From Acetobacteraceae bacterium (GTDB lineage: Bacteria; Pseudomonadota; Alphaproteobacteria; Acetobacterales; Acetobacteraceae): 32,434 bases of DNA. Below the pieces are notes generated by a model, which was not told the origin of the DNA, did not search any database, and saw only the letters and a program-made list of their open reading frames with translations. Each line of letters starts with the position of its first letter. Within the stretch, counting starts at the first letter, position 1. Positions 25,175 through 32,434 of the stretch are shown here, in pieces. The position numbers and the translations under genes were made by a program. The stretch spans positions 1-32,434 of the forward strand of contig JANXTL010000121.1 of the NCBI GenBank assembly GCA_025352375.1, read 5' to 3'.

Positions 25175-25411
25175 ATGAGACGGCAGCTCAACGAACGCCA
25201 GCAGAGGGCCCTGTTGCGCCTGCTACGCGAAGGGTCGTATGGCTTCGATCTTGGCTTGACCGCCGCCAACTATATCGCGATCAGCAAGGCGTCGGCCGCG
25301 ACGGCGACCCGCGATCTGGCGGACATGGTGGCGGAAGCTGCGTTGGTCCGAACGGGCGAGCGGCGGTATGCTCGTTATGCCGTCAACATCGTGCCCCGCC
25401 ACATAAGGTAG
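25175..25411 (+). CDS. Small winged-helix ORF resembling the C-terminus of Fic proteins, possibly a remnant
   Basis: The 78-aa product (LNERQQRALLRLL, then a GLTAANYIAISKASAATATR helix-turn-helix and DLADMVAEAALV) resembles the winged-helix tail that follows the Fic (AMP-transferase) domain in many bacterial Fic proteins. The same frame remains open and plausible upstream to about 25097 (RSRIQRWQNTVTALADLQQD), just after the restriction gene stop, but has no start codon there. No Fic core (HxFxxGNGR) exists in the window. It is therefore either a decayed Fic gene whose front was lost, or a small stand-alone DNA-binding protein started at 25175. It ends 3 bp before the L,D-transpeptidase gene. 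Confidence 0.5.
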   Translation: MRRQLNERQQRALLRLLREGSYGFDLGLTAANYIAISKASAATATRDLADMVAEAALVRTGERRYARYAVNIVPRHIR

Positions 25412-25414
25412 CCC

Positions 25415-25912
25415 ATGCAAGCCATCGTCCGCCCCTCCGGCCAACTCGTTGTCCGCGACCGCATATACCGCGCGGCGATCGGCGCACACGGCGTGCTGAT
25501 ACATAAGGAGGAAGGGGACGAAGCCACCCCCGCCGGGTTGCTTCCCTTGCGCCGCGTCTTGTATCGCGCCGACCGGGTTCCGCCGCCGCGATGCGCCGTG
25601 CCGCTGGAGCCGATCGGCCGCGACGACGGGTGGTGCGACGATCCATACTCACGCGATTACAACAAGATGATCCGCCTGCCGCACGACGATCGGCACGAGG
25701 AACTTTGGCGCAAAGACGGCCTCTACGACATCGTCGGCGTGTTGGGGTGGAACGACCGCCCCATTCAGAAAAAGCGCGGGTCGGCAATCTTCCTGCATGT
25801 CGCGCGCCCGGATTATGCGCCCACACAGGGTTGCGTCGCGTTGTCGCTGCCGGACCTCCGCGCCGTACTGGCGGCAGGCGTGACGGAACTGCTGGTGTTG
25901 GATATGCGGTAA
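25415..25912 (+). CDS. L,D-transpeptidase (YkuD) family protein
   Basis: The 165-aa product is a minimal YkuD domain. IFLHVARPDYAPTQGCVALS holds the catalytic His128 and Cys140 in the H-x(n)-GC motif. DEATPAGLLPLRRV is the N-terminal ExATPxG block. Such enzymes form 3-3 peptidoglycan crosslinks or attach lipoproteins. No signal peptide or membrane anchor is seen, which is odd for a periplasmic role. The ATG at 25415 has AAGG 8 bp upstream. The last 100 bp overlap the convergent amidohydrolase gene. Confidence 0.9.
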   Translation: MQAIVRPSGQLVVRDRIYRAAIGAHGVLIHKEEGDEATPAGLLPLRRVLYRADRVPPPRCAVPLEPIGRDDGWCDDPYSRDYNKMIRLPHDDRHEELWRKDGLYDIVGVLGWNDRPIQKKRGSAIFLHVARPDYAPTQGCVALSLPDLRAVLAAGVTELLVLDMR

Positions 25913-26802
25913 AAAGCCAACGCGTTTTCCGCGAACAGTTTTCGCCGCGCGGCCTCCGGCATATCGGCCGTCACCATCTTGAACTGGCAGAAAATCCAGT
26001 CCCAGCTTGCCTTCACCCCATCCACCGGGTGGTTGGAGGCGAACATGCAACGGTCCGCCCCGAACATCGAAATGGTGTCGCGGATGATCTCGCCGTGCAT
26101 CGCCAGCGTCCAGGGCTTGCCCTTCACGGTGAAGCCGGAGATTTTGCACCAAACATTGGGGCAAGCTGCCAGTGCCTCCATGCCCTTACGCCATATCGCG
26201 ACTTGTTCCGGGGAACGATCCAGCGGGTAGCCGGTGTGGTTCAGCACGATCCGCATGGCCGGATGTTCGCGGCAGACCTCCGCCGCTTCTTCCAGGTGGT
26301 ACCATGGAACTCGCAAATCCCACGACAGGTCGTATTTCTCCAACAGCGCCAAGCCCTTGCGCCATTTCGGGTCCTGCAGGCTGCGGGGCTGGCCACGTAC
26401 GCTGTCGCCGGGGCCGGAGGCGATGATGGGCTTGGTGCGAATGCCGCGCACCAGCGGGAAGCGCTTGTGGCCGGCCAGGATTTCCTCGGAGTGCGGCGTA
26501 TCCACCCATACATGCGCCACGATCGCGTTGGGCATGCCGTGTTCGGCCGCCATGCGCGTGACCCATTCGGTTTCGGCCAGTTGCTGGGAGCGATCGCACT
26601 CGGCTTCGATATGAACGGTGGCGATGACGTTGTGCAACGCCGTGTCGCGGCGGTATTCCGGTGGCAGATACGACCGGCAAATGCGGGAATAATCGCCGAG
26701 GAACCCGTGATCTCCCGTTTCGAGCCAGGGGTATCGGATAGGGCCGTCCAGGTCCCACAGGTGGTGATGGGCGTCGGCGATCGGCAGCTCGTCGTCGGTC
26801 AT
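25813..26802 (-). CDS. Amidohydrolase (PF04909 TIM-barrel metal-dependent hydrolase)
   Basis: The 329-aa product has the N-terminal HxH metal motif in IADAHHHLWDL (His12, His14), a strand-end His in MRIVLNHTG, and MFASNHPVDG at the C-terminal barrel end. In that last motif Asn stands where many relatives have the metal-ligand Asp, but an SNxPVD form is, from memory, usual in this subgroup (L-fuconolactonase/2-pyrone-dicarboxylate-lactonase-like, COG3618). The family-like sequence ends at AFYRI. The last 30 residues (SNTSSSVTPAAS onward) are antisense to the L,D-transpeptidase gene, suggesting a lost stop. Its ATG overlaps the upstream LLM oxidoreductase stop (ATGA), so the two act together. 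Substrate unknown. Confidence 0.88.
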   Translation of the reverse strand: MTDDELPIADAHHHLWDLDGPIRYPWLETGDHGFLGDYSRICRSYLPPEYRRDTALHNVIATVHIEAECDRSQQLAETEWVTRMAAEHGMPNAIVAHVWVDTPHSEEILAGHKRFPLVRGIRTKPIIASGPGDSVRGQPRSLQDPKWRKGLALLEKYDLSWDLRVPWYHLEEAAEVCREHPAMRIVLNHTGYPLDRSPEQVAIWRKGMEALAACPNVWCKISGFTVKGKPWTLAMHGEIIRDTISMFGADRCMFASNHPVDGVKASWDWIFCQFKMVTADMPEAARRKLFAENALAFYRISNTSSSVTPAASTARRSGSDNATQPCVGA

Positions 26803-27824
26803 GGCGTGTTATTCTCCCGAAATTCAGGCATCACTTCCTTGCCGAAAATGCGTAATGCCTCTCGCGAACCACCGACATCCATCAACAGCATATAGCGGAT
26901 CCCCGCGGCTTCGTACACCCGCAGACGAGCAATGATTTCCTCGGGCGTGCCGATCAGCGCATCGGTTTCGGTCATGCGGCGCATGTCGGCCTCGTCGCCG
27001 TGGCCCTGGAAATGATTTCCTTCCACCGGTCCGGATGGCGGCAGCGACAATTCCTGCACATTCTTCATGAAGCGGATGCGTAACTCGTGCTGGCGGTTCC
27101 GTTCCTCCGGCGTATAGCAAACGTGCAGCGCGCGCGTGACCCCGGCCGAGAAGGGATCGTAGATCCGCCCGGTCTGTTCCACGGCATCGCGGAAAATTGC
27201 GACCTTTTCGCCCACGGCCTCGGGCGTGCCGTGCTGCGCGATCAGCAGGTTCATGCCGTCGTTCGCGGTCTTGATAATCGACGCCGCGCTGTTGGCGCCG
27301 ATCCACAGCGGGGGGTGCGGGCGTTGCAGCGGTGCCGGCTCCACCACCACGTCGTCGTAGTTCCAATACGGACCGCGATGCGAAAAGCGGCCCGGCGTCG
27401 TCCACGCTTTGCGGATGAACGCCAGGCATTCCCGATACCGAGCCTCGGCCTCGTCCATGGACATGTGGAAGCCGTGAAATTCGTTGTAGCGGTAGCCGCG
27501 CCCCACCCCGAGGTCCAAGCGGCCGCCGGAAAGCACGTCAACCGTTGCCGCCTGTTCGGCGAGCAAAGCCGGGTTGTGCCAGGGCAGTACCAGCACGGCG
27601 GTGCCGAGGCGCATGCGTTTGGTCCGCGCCGCCAGGAACGACAGCAGGTTGAGCGACGCCGACACCTGGCCAAAGCCGGTAAAATGGTGCTCCACCAGGA
27701 ATACACTCTCGAACCCGAGTTCCTCGGCTTCCACCACGTAATCGATGAAATCGTGCAGCTGCTGGCTGTCGCTGGGCTGGTCGCCCACGGACGTGCGGGC
27801 GCCACCGAAAAGTCCGAAGCGCAT
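26799..27824 (-). CDS. LLM-class (luciferase-like) flavin-dependent monooxygenase 1
   Basis: The 341-aa product is a full-length bacterial luciferase-fold (PF00296) enzyme: MRFGLFGGAR start, FLVEHHFTGFG, LGTAVLVLPWHNPALLAEQ, and VLSGGRLDLGVGRGY, all typical blocks. It would use reduced FMN or F420 from a partner reductase and O2. The ATG at 27824 has GGGGAG 6 bp upstream. It is coupled by ATGA to the amidohydrolase downstream and is divergent from a second LLM gene 68 bp away. The window has one flavin reductase candidate far to the left (the nitroreductase), but no dedicated partner. Substrate unknown. Confidence 0.9.
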   Translation of the reverse strand: MRFGLFGGARTSVGDQPSDSQQLHDFIDYVVEAEELGFESVFLVEHHFTGFGQVSASLNLLSFLAARTKRMRLGTAVLVLPWHNPALLAEQAATVDVLSGGRLDLGVGRGYRYNEFHGFHMSMDEAEARYRECLAFIRKAWTTPGRFSHRGPYWNYDDVVVEPAPLQRPHPPLWIGANSAASIIKTANDGMNLLIAQHGTPEAVGEKVAIFRDAVEQTGRIYDPFSAGVTRALHVCYTPEERNRQHELRIRFMKNVQELSLPPSGPVEGNHFQGHGDEADMRRMTETDALIGTPEEIIARLRVYEAAGIRYMLLMDVGGSREALRIFGKEVMPEFRENNTP

Positions 27825-27892
27825 TGTGTCTCCCCTCTGGACGAAACGCCGGCAAAGCGTCACGGTTCGACGATAGAATTGGGAGAACGACC

Positions 27893-28717
27893 ATGCAACT
27901 CGGGATCCATTTGCCGCATATCGGTCGCAAAGCGGGGCCGGACTCCATCCGCCGGGTGGCGATGCAGGCCGAGGAACTGGGTTTGTCCGACGTATGGGTC
28001 AGCGAGCACATCATCGTGCCGAAGGATGGCGGCTACCCGCCGTCGCCCAATTTCTGGGACCCGGTGCTGACCCTCACCTGGGCCGCTGCCTGCACCAGCC
28101 GCGTCCGACTCGGCACGTCCGTGCTGGTGTTGCCGCTGCGGCATCCGTTGCCGTTGGCAAAGGAACTGGCGACGCTGCACAACCTGTCGAACGGACGCCT
28201 GATCCTGGGCGGCGGCGTCGGCTGGCTGGAGGCGGAGTTCAACGCACTCGGCGTTCCCTTTAAGGAGCGAGGTCGCCGCATGGACGAAGGCATCGCCATG
28301 ATGCGCGCCGTATGGACGCAGGACCCGGTAACATTCCCAACGAAATATATCCCGGCCGAAATCGAGAACATGCGGTCCCAACCGCAGCCGATCTCGCACA
28401 TTCCCATCTGGATTGGCGGATCCTCCGACGCCGCCATTGCCCGCGCCCAGCGCAACGACGGCTGGCACGGCAGCCGCGTGAAGCCGGAAGGGGCGGCGGA
28501 CATGGTAAAGCGCTTGCGCGCCGGCCGGCCCGACGAAGACTGGATCATTTCGCTGCGGGTGAACATCGACGCCGCCAACGTTGACGAAATGAAAACCGCG
28601 CTCGCGATATATCGCGACGCCGGGGTGCAGCATGTGATGGCCGCGCCGGAAGATCGCGACATCGACACATACATGCGGACTGTGGAACGGTTCGCCCGTG
28701 TTGGCGAAGGGCTGTAG
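27893..28717 (+). CDS. LLM-class flavin/F420-dependent oxidoreductase 2
   Basis: The 274-aa product is shorter and of a different LLM subgroup than its divergent neighbour: MQLGIHLPHIG, SDVWVSEHIIVP, RVRLGTSVLVLPLRHPL, LSNGRLILGGGVGW and IPIWIGGSSDAA. It resembles the F420-associated LLM families (TIGR03619-type), though FMN use is equally possible. The ATG at 27893 has GGGAGA 6 bp upstream. It leads a tight rightward operon with two amidohydrolases (6-bp gap, then ATGA overlap). Confidence 0.9.
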   Translation: MQLGIHLPHIGRKAGPDSIRRVAMQAEELGLSDVWVSEHIIVPKDGGYPPSPNFWDPVLTLTWAAACTSRVRLGTSVLVLPLRHPLPLAKELATLHNLSNGRLILGGGVGWLEAEFNALGVPFKERGRRMDEGIAMMRAVWTQDPVTFPTKYIPAEIENMRSQPQPISHIPIWIGGSSDAAIARAQRNDGWHGSRVKPEGAADMVKRLRAGRPDEDWIISLRVNIDAANVDEMKTALAIYRDAGVQHVMAAPEDRDIDTYMRTVERFARVGEGL

Positions 28718-28723
28718 GAGGTC

Positions 28724-29776
28724 ATGACCGCACTCCCTCCAGGCGCCATCGACTGCGACCTCCACGTCACCGTCCCCAACATGGCGGCGTTGCTGCCGTA
28801 CATGAGCGAAGCGTGGCGGGAGATGATTGTCTCCCGCGGCACCGACGGGCTGGAGCTGGCGAGCTACCCGAAGGATGCGCCGATCGCCTGCCGCCCCGGC
28901 TGGCGGCCGGCCGGCGATCTGCCTTGGCTCCAGAAGCACGCGCTGGACGGGTTCGGGACCAGCCGAGCGATCCTGACCTGCCTGCATGGGGGGCAAGCGG
29001 TGCATTCGGAGGATTTGGCGCAGGCGCTGTGCGGCGCGGTGAACGACTGGTTGATCGATCATTGGCTGAATAAAGACGAGCGCCTGCGTGCCGGCATCGT
29101 GGTACCCTTCCAAAGTCCCCTTTACGCGGCGGCGGAGATCGAAAAACGCGCCGCCGACCAACGCTTCGTCCAAGTACAGCTTCTCGCATCCGGAGAAATG
29201 CTGCTCGGCCGCCGCTATTACTGGCCGATCTATGAGGCGGCGGTGAAACACGACCTCCCCATCGCAATCCACGCCGGCAGCGCGTACCGGCATGCGCCGA
29301 CGTCGGTTGGCTGGCCGTCGCATTTCACACAAGACTACGTGCACCAGACGATGGCGTTCGAGGCGCAGCTGCTCAGCCTGATGGGGGAGGGCGTGTTCAA
29401 CCATTTCCCGACGCTGAAGGTCGTGCTGCTGGAGTCCGGCGTGACCTGGCTTCCGGCCTTCTTGTGGCGCGCCATCAAGTCCTGGCGCGGTCTGCGCGGC
29501 GAAACCCCATGGTTCACCCAATCCCCCGGCGACCTGGTGCGTCAGCACGTGCGGCTGACCGCGCAGCCGTTCGACGCGCCGGGCGCCGCCGAGGTGGAAC
29601 GCATTGTCGAACACATCGGCGGCGATCATATGCTATTATTCGCCACCGATTTTCCCCACCACCACTTCGAGGGGACCGACTCCCTGCCCCCCGGCCTGTC
29701 GGCCGAAGCGATCCGCAAGATGGCCATCGACAACCCGATGGAAACGTACCCGCGCCTCAAGGAGACTCTACCATGA
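28724..29776 (+). CDS. Amidohydrolase, ACMSD-like family, 1
   Basis: The 350-aa TIM-barrel hydrolase/decarboxylase has the N-terminal metal motif IDCDLHV (Asp12, His14), a strand His in LPIAIHAGS, and the C-terminal LLFATDFPHHHFEG with the catalytic Asp. It belongs to the PF04909 group that includes aminocarboxymuconate-semialdehyde decarboxylase and related ring-cleavage enzymes. GGAGG lies 3 bp before the ATG. Its stop overlaps the next start (ATGA). The neighbouring paralogue shares the same order of motifs, so the pair probably arose by tandem duplication and may form a heteromer. Confidence 0.9.
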   Translation: MTALPPGAIDCDLHVTVPNMAALLPYMSEAWREMIVSRGTDGLELASYPKDAPIACRPGWRPAGDLPWLQKHALDGFGTSRAILTCLHGGQAVHSEDLAQALCGAVNDWLIDHWLNKDERLRAGIVVPFQSPLYAAAEIEKRAADQRFVQVQLLASGEMLLGRRYYWPIYEAAVKHDLPIAIHAGSAYRHAPTSVGWPSHFTQDYVHQTMAFEAQLLSLMGEGVFNHFPTLKVVLLESGVTWLPAFLWRAIKSWRGLRGETPWFTQSPGDLVRQHVRLTAQPFDAPGAAEVERIVEHIGGDHMLLFATDFPHHHFEGTDSLPPGLSAEAIRKMAIDNPMETYPRLKETLP

Positions 29777-30876
29777 GCGATGTCCTGGAACGCCCCAATG
29801 ACGAAACGACGGGGGCCGTGAAAGCGGGCATCGTCGACTGCGACATCCACCCGACGATGAAGTCGAAGTCGGAGCTATATCCCTGGCTGGCGGAGCGCTG
29901 GCGCAAACATCTGGCGGAGTATGGAGCGCAACCGAGGGTGCCGTTTACCACGGGCACGCAATATCCCAAGGCCGCGCCCGCCACGGCCCGTCGCGACGCC
30001 TGGCCACCGAATGGAGGGCCGCCGGGGTCCGATCTGGCCTTCATGCAGGCGCAGTTGCTGGACGCGAACGACATTGCGCTGGGCATTCTGGCACCGCTGT
30101 CGGGGGCCGCGCGCAACACCGATCTCGGCGCGGCTTACTGCCATGCAGTGAACGAGTGGCAGATTGAAAACTGGGTAAAGCCGGAGCCGCGGCTGCGTGC
30201 GTGCGTCACCGTCGCCCATGAGGACTCTGACCTGGCAGTCGAGGAAATCTCCCTGCGCGCCGGCGATCCGAATTTCGTCCAGGTGCTAATGCCGTCGAAG
30301 ACGAATGAACCGTTGGGACGCAAGCGATACTGGCCGATCTACGCCGCCGCGCAGGCGTCGAACTTCCCCATAGCCATCCATGTGAACAGCGTCGGCGGCG
30401 GCTATGCCTCCACTCCCGGCGGCTGGCCGAGCTATTATTTGCAGGACCACCACATCAACGTGCACAGCTTCCAGGCGCAGGTTGCCTCGCTGGCGCTGGA
30501 GGGCGTGTTCGAAGAATTTCCTCGGTTGCGCTTCCTGATGATTGAGGGCGGCTTCGCCTGGCTGCCGTCTTTGTGCTGGCGGCTTGACAAGCAATGGGCG
30601 CTGAACCGCGATGAGCTGCCTCGGTGCAAGCGCCCGCCGTCGGAATACATCCGGGAAAGCATGTGGTTCACCACCCAGCCGATGGAGGAACCCGAACACG
30701 CCGAACATTTGCGGGATACGCTGGGCTGGATCGGCTGGGACCGGGTGTTGTTCGCCACCGACTACCCGCATTGGGATTACGATGACCCACGCGGCGCCTT
30801 CCCCATTCGGTTGAGCAACGCCGAGCACACCATGGTGTTCCGGGACAATGCCATGGGGTTGTACGGGCTGACCTGA
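29773..30876 (+). CDS. Amidohydrolase, ACMSD-like family, 2
   Basis: The 367-aa paralogue of the preceding gene has IVDCDIHPTM (Asp24, His26), FPIAIHVNS, and LFATDYPHWDYDDP with the catalytic Asp. It has about 12 extra N-terminal residues and a longer WPPNGGPPGSD loop. AGGAGA lies 7 bp before the ATG, inside the end of the preceding gene. It is the last gene of the rightward LLM-amidohydrolase group; 75 bp separate it from the aminotransferase. All metal ligands look intact in both copies. Confidence 0.9.
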   Translation: MSDVLERPNDETTGAVKAGIVDCDIHPTMKSKSELYPWLAERWRKHLAEYGAQPRVPFTTGTQYPKAAPATARRDAWPPNGGPPGSDLAFMQAQLLDANDIALGILAPLSGAARNTDLGAAYCHAVNEWQIENWVKPEPRLRACVTVAHEDSDLAVEEISLRAGDPNFVQVLMPSKTNEPLGRKRYWPIYAAAQASNFPIAIHVNSVGGGYASTPGGWPSYYLQDHHINVHSFQAQVASLALEGVFEEFPRLRFLMIEGGFAWLPSLCWRLDKQWALNRDELPRCKRPPSEYIRESMWFTTQPMEEPEHAEHLRDTLGWIGWDRVLFATDYPHWDYDDPRGAFPIRLSNAEHTMVFRDNAMGLYGLT

Positions 30877-30951
30877 CTCTCGACTTGTAAGGACAGCCGT
30901 ACTGCCGTATTTACCTACCCAACGTCCAACCCTGATCGCGCGAGACAAAAA

Positions 30952-32031
30952 GTGACCGAAATCGCCATCACCCGCACCGCCACGCCCAAACAGCCCCCGG
31001 CCGATGAGACGCTGACGTTCGGAACGGTCTTCACCGACCACATGTTCATGATGGAGTACCATGAGGGGCAGGGCTGGCACGACCCGCGCATCGTTCCCTA
31101 CGCGCCGTTCAGCATGGATCCGGCCACCTGCGTGCTGCACTACGGGCAGGCGGTCTTCGACGGATGCAAGGCGTTCCGCGGCGCCGACGGGCAGATCCGC
31201 CTGTTTCGCCTGAAGGATCATGCGGCCCGCTTGAATAAGTCCGGCCATTACCTCTGCATGCCGGAGATTGACCCGGCACTGGTCGAGGAATCGATCCGGG
31301 CGCTGGTGGAGGTCGACCAGCATTGGGTGCCGAAAAAGGCGGGCACATCTTTATACGTGCGTCCGACCATCATCGCGACCGAGGCGTTCCTGGGCGTGCA
31401 CCCGTCGCATTCGTATTTGTACTACGTGATCCTTTGCCCGGTGGGTGCTTACTACAAGGAAGGCATGAACCCGGTGCGCATCCTGGCCTCCGACACACAT
31501 GTGCGGGCGGTTAAAGGCGGGTTGGGCGCGGCGAAAACCGCCGGCAACTACGCCGCGTCGCTGTTCGGCGCCGAGGAAGCGCAGAAGGCCGGCTACACCC
31601 AGGTGCTGTGGCTGGACGGCGTTGAGCACAAATACCTCGACGAGGTCGGCACCATGAACATCATGGTCAAGATCGGTGACGAGGTGATCACCCCGCCGCT
31701 GAACGGTGCGATCCTGGCCGGGGTGACACGTGACTCCGTGCTGACGTTGCTGCGGTCCTGGGGCTTGCGCGCGTCGGAGCGGCAGGTCTCCATCGATGAG
31801 GTCCTTGCCGCCGCGAAGGCCGGGAATTTGGAAATGTGGGGCACCGGCACCGCCGCCGTGATCTCCCCGGTTGGGGAGCTTGGTTACAAAGGCGAGCGCT
31901 ACATTATCGGCGACGGCAAGACAGGCGCGCTGACGCAAAAGCTGTACGACACCATCGTGGGGATCCAGTACGGCACCGAAGCCGATCCGCACGGCTGGAC
32001 CCGGCTGCTGGGGAACCGCATCGGGGGGTGA
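30952..32031 (+). CDS. ilvE: Branched-chain amino acid aminotransferase
   Basis: The 359-aa fold-type IV PLP enzyme transfers amino groups between Leu/Ile/Val and 2-oxoglutarate. The catalytic Lys195 lies in GGLGAAKTAGNYAAS, the known PLP-lysine block. CVLHYGQAVFDGCKAFRG, SLYVRPTIIATEAFLGV and the C-terminal EMWGTGTAAVISPVG are typical of the longer ilvE type II group (about 350 aa). The start is GTG at 30952, with only a weak GAGA about 8 bp upstream; the N-terminal 25 residues are variable in the family. No attenuator-like leader peptide rich in branched-chain codons is seen in the 75-bp gap. Confidence 0.93.
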   Translation: MTEIAITRTATPKQPPADETLTFGTVFTDHMFMMEYHEGQGWHDPRIVPYAPFSMDPATCVLHYGQAVFDGCKAFRGADGQIRLFRLKDHAARLNKSGHYLCMPEIDPALVEESIRALVEVDQHWVPKKAGTSLYVRPTIIATEAFLGVHPSHSYLYYVILCPVGAYYKEGMNPVRILASDTHVRAVKGGLGAAKTAGNYAASLFGAEEAQKAGYTQVLWLDGVEHKYLDEVGTMNIMVKIGDEVITPPLNGAILAGVTRDSVLTLLRSWGLRASERQVSIDEVLAAAKAGNLEMWGTGTAAVISPVGELGYKGERYIIGDGKTGALTQKLYDTIVGIQYGTEADPHGWTRLLGNRIGG

Positions 32032-32059
32032 CCCGGATGCGCGGTCCCTGTTAGCATCA

Positions 32060-32105
32060 GACAGCGTCGGCGTTTGGTCGGCGCGGAGCAGGCTCCGATG
32101 CTGTC
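32060..32105 (+). promoter_or_regulatory. 11-bp RNA stem enclosing the start codon of the AlbA_2 gene
   Basis: GACAGCGTCGG (32060-32070) can pair with CCGATGCTGTC (32095-32105) over all 11 positions, one as G-U in RNA. The right arm contains the ATG at 32098. The loop holds the GGAG ribosome site, which can itself form an alternative 6-bp hairpin, CGGAGC/GCTCCG (32084-32097). Either structure would hinder initiation. Regulation is inference. Confidence 0.4.
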
Positions 32106-32434
32106 AGACGACGACCTCCGCCGCTATCTGCGCGATTTGGAAGCCGACAATGTCGAGCGAACGTCCGGTATCGCCGACAAGGAAAAGTTCGGCCAGGCGA
32201 TTTGTGCGTTTGGGAACGATCTGCCGAACCGGGGCGACACCGGTGTGCTGTTCGTCGGCGTTCGGGATAACGGCGATTGCGCGAATCTCGCGGTCGACGA
32301 GCGGCTCATTCAAACGCTCGCCGGATTTCGGTCCGATGGGTCCATCACGCCATTTCCTGTCATGCATGTCCGCAAACACACTTTAGATGGTTGTACGATG
32401 GCCATCGTCGAGGTCGCACCGTCCGACAACCCAC
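32098..32434 (+). CDS. AlbA_2 (Schlafen-type) domain protein, N-terminal part
   Basis: The frame is open from ATG 32098 to the window end (112 codons, incomplete). MLSDDDLRRYLRDLEADNVE then KEKFGQAICAFGNDLPN and TGVLFVGVRDNG follow the AlbA_2 pattern (PF04326, formerly divergent AAA-4), with E..R..K near the N-terminus, an ICAFGNDLPN helix and the GxLxxGVxDxG strand. Such domains bind nucleic acid and occur in regulators and anti-phage proteins. GGAG lies about 9 bp upstream, within a predicted stem-loop. The C-terminal domains that would tell its role lie outside the window. Confidence 0.8.
   Translation, partial: MLSDDDLRRYLRDLEADNVERTSGIADKEKFGQAICAFGNDLPNRGDTGVLFVGVRDNGDCANLAVDERLIQTLAGFRSDGSITPFPVMHVRKHTLDGCTMAIVEVAPSDNP

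Noticed and set aside
25813-26802. Loss of the catalytic Asp in the amidohydrolase (ASNHPVDG)
   Set aside because: From memory an SNxPVD form is normal in this subgroup, so the Asn is not taken as inactivation.
27860-29629. 589-codon leftward frame antisense to the second LLM and first amidohydrolase genes
   Set aside because: Shadow of two genes with clear motifs and good ribosome sites; no recognisable domain and biased composition.
30877-30951. Leader peptide or attenuator before the branched-chain aminotransferase
   Set aside because: No short ORF rich in Leu, Ile or Val codons and no terminator/antiterminator pair is visible in the 75-bp gap.

Overview
This is a gene-dense, high-GC chromosomal window with short intergenic gaps and many 4-bp ATGA start/stop overlaps. 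Protein composition fits an alphaproteobacterium, probably Rhodospirillales/Acetobacteraceae-like: an Opp-type peptide ABC transporter, a DUF2339 membrane protein, and many flavin monooxygenases and metal-dependent amidohydrolases. That assignment is an inference from style and gene content; there is no rRNA or other marker gene here. I see no tRNA, rRNA or CRISPR array.

Layout. 1-2567: possible 5' end of a leftward gene with an operator-like palindrome, then a nitroreductase and a Baeyer-Villiger-type flavin monooxygenase, both leftward. Each ends in a TAG stop lying inside the edge of a 119-bp MITE-like element (111-229 and 968-1086, about 98% identical). 2775-9787: a DUF2339 membrane protein, a soluble 516-aa protein I do not recognise, a lytic-transglycosylase-like protein (leftward) and a GT-C/STT3-like polytopic membrane protein. 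9788-15869: a leftward oligopeptide ABC transporter in the order binding protein, two permeases, two ATPases. It is interrupted between permease 2 and ATPase 1 by a rightward cassette, a 48-aa ORF plus a DUF4279 gene, with an AT-rich leader. 15979-18875: a dimethylformamidase-like amidase translationally coupled to a LOG-family protein, divergent from the transporter. 18883-22159: leftward acyl-CoA dehydrogenase and a FadB/FadJ-type bifunctional beta-oxidation enzyme. 22248-25411: an MmeI-like single-polypeptide restriction-modification enzyme with a low-GC central part, then a small winged-helix ORF resembling the C-terminus of Fic proteins. 25415-30876: an L,D-transpeptidase, then two divergent groups each combining an LLM-type flavin oxidoreductase with amidohydrolase(s). 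30952-32434: a branched-chain aminotransferase and the start of an AlbA_2-domain gene whose start codon lies in a predicted 11-bp RNA stem.

Functionally the window reads as accessory catabolism (flavin monooxygenases, amidohydrolases, amidase, beta-oxidation, peptide/opine-type uptake) with defence-like islands (MmeI-like RM, Fic remnant, AlbA_2, DUF4279 cassette). The points most worth a second look are the paired MITEs around the nitroreductase, the antisense cassette inside the transporter operon, the mosaic restriction enzyme and the mirrored monooxygenase-amidohydrolase modules. None is proven to be a new system from sequence alone.
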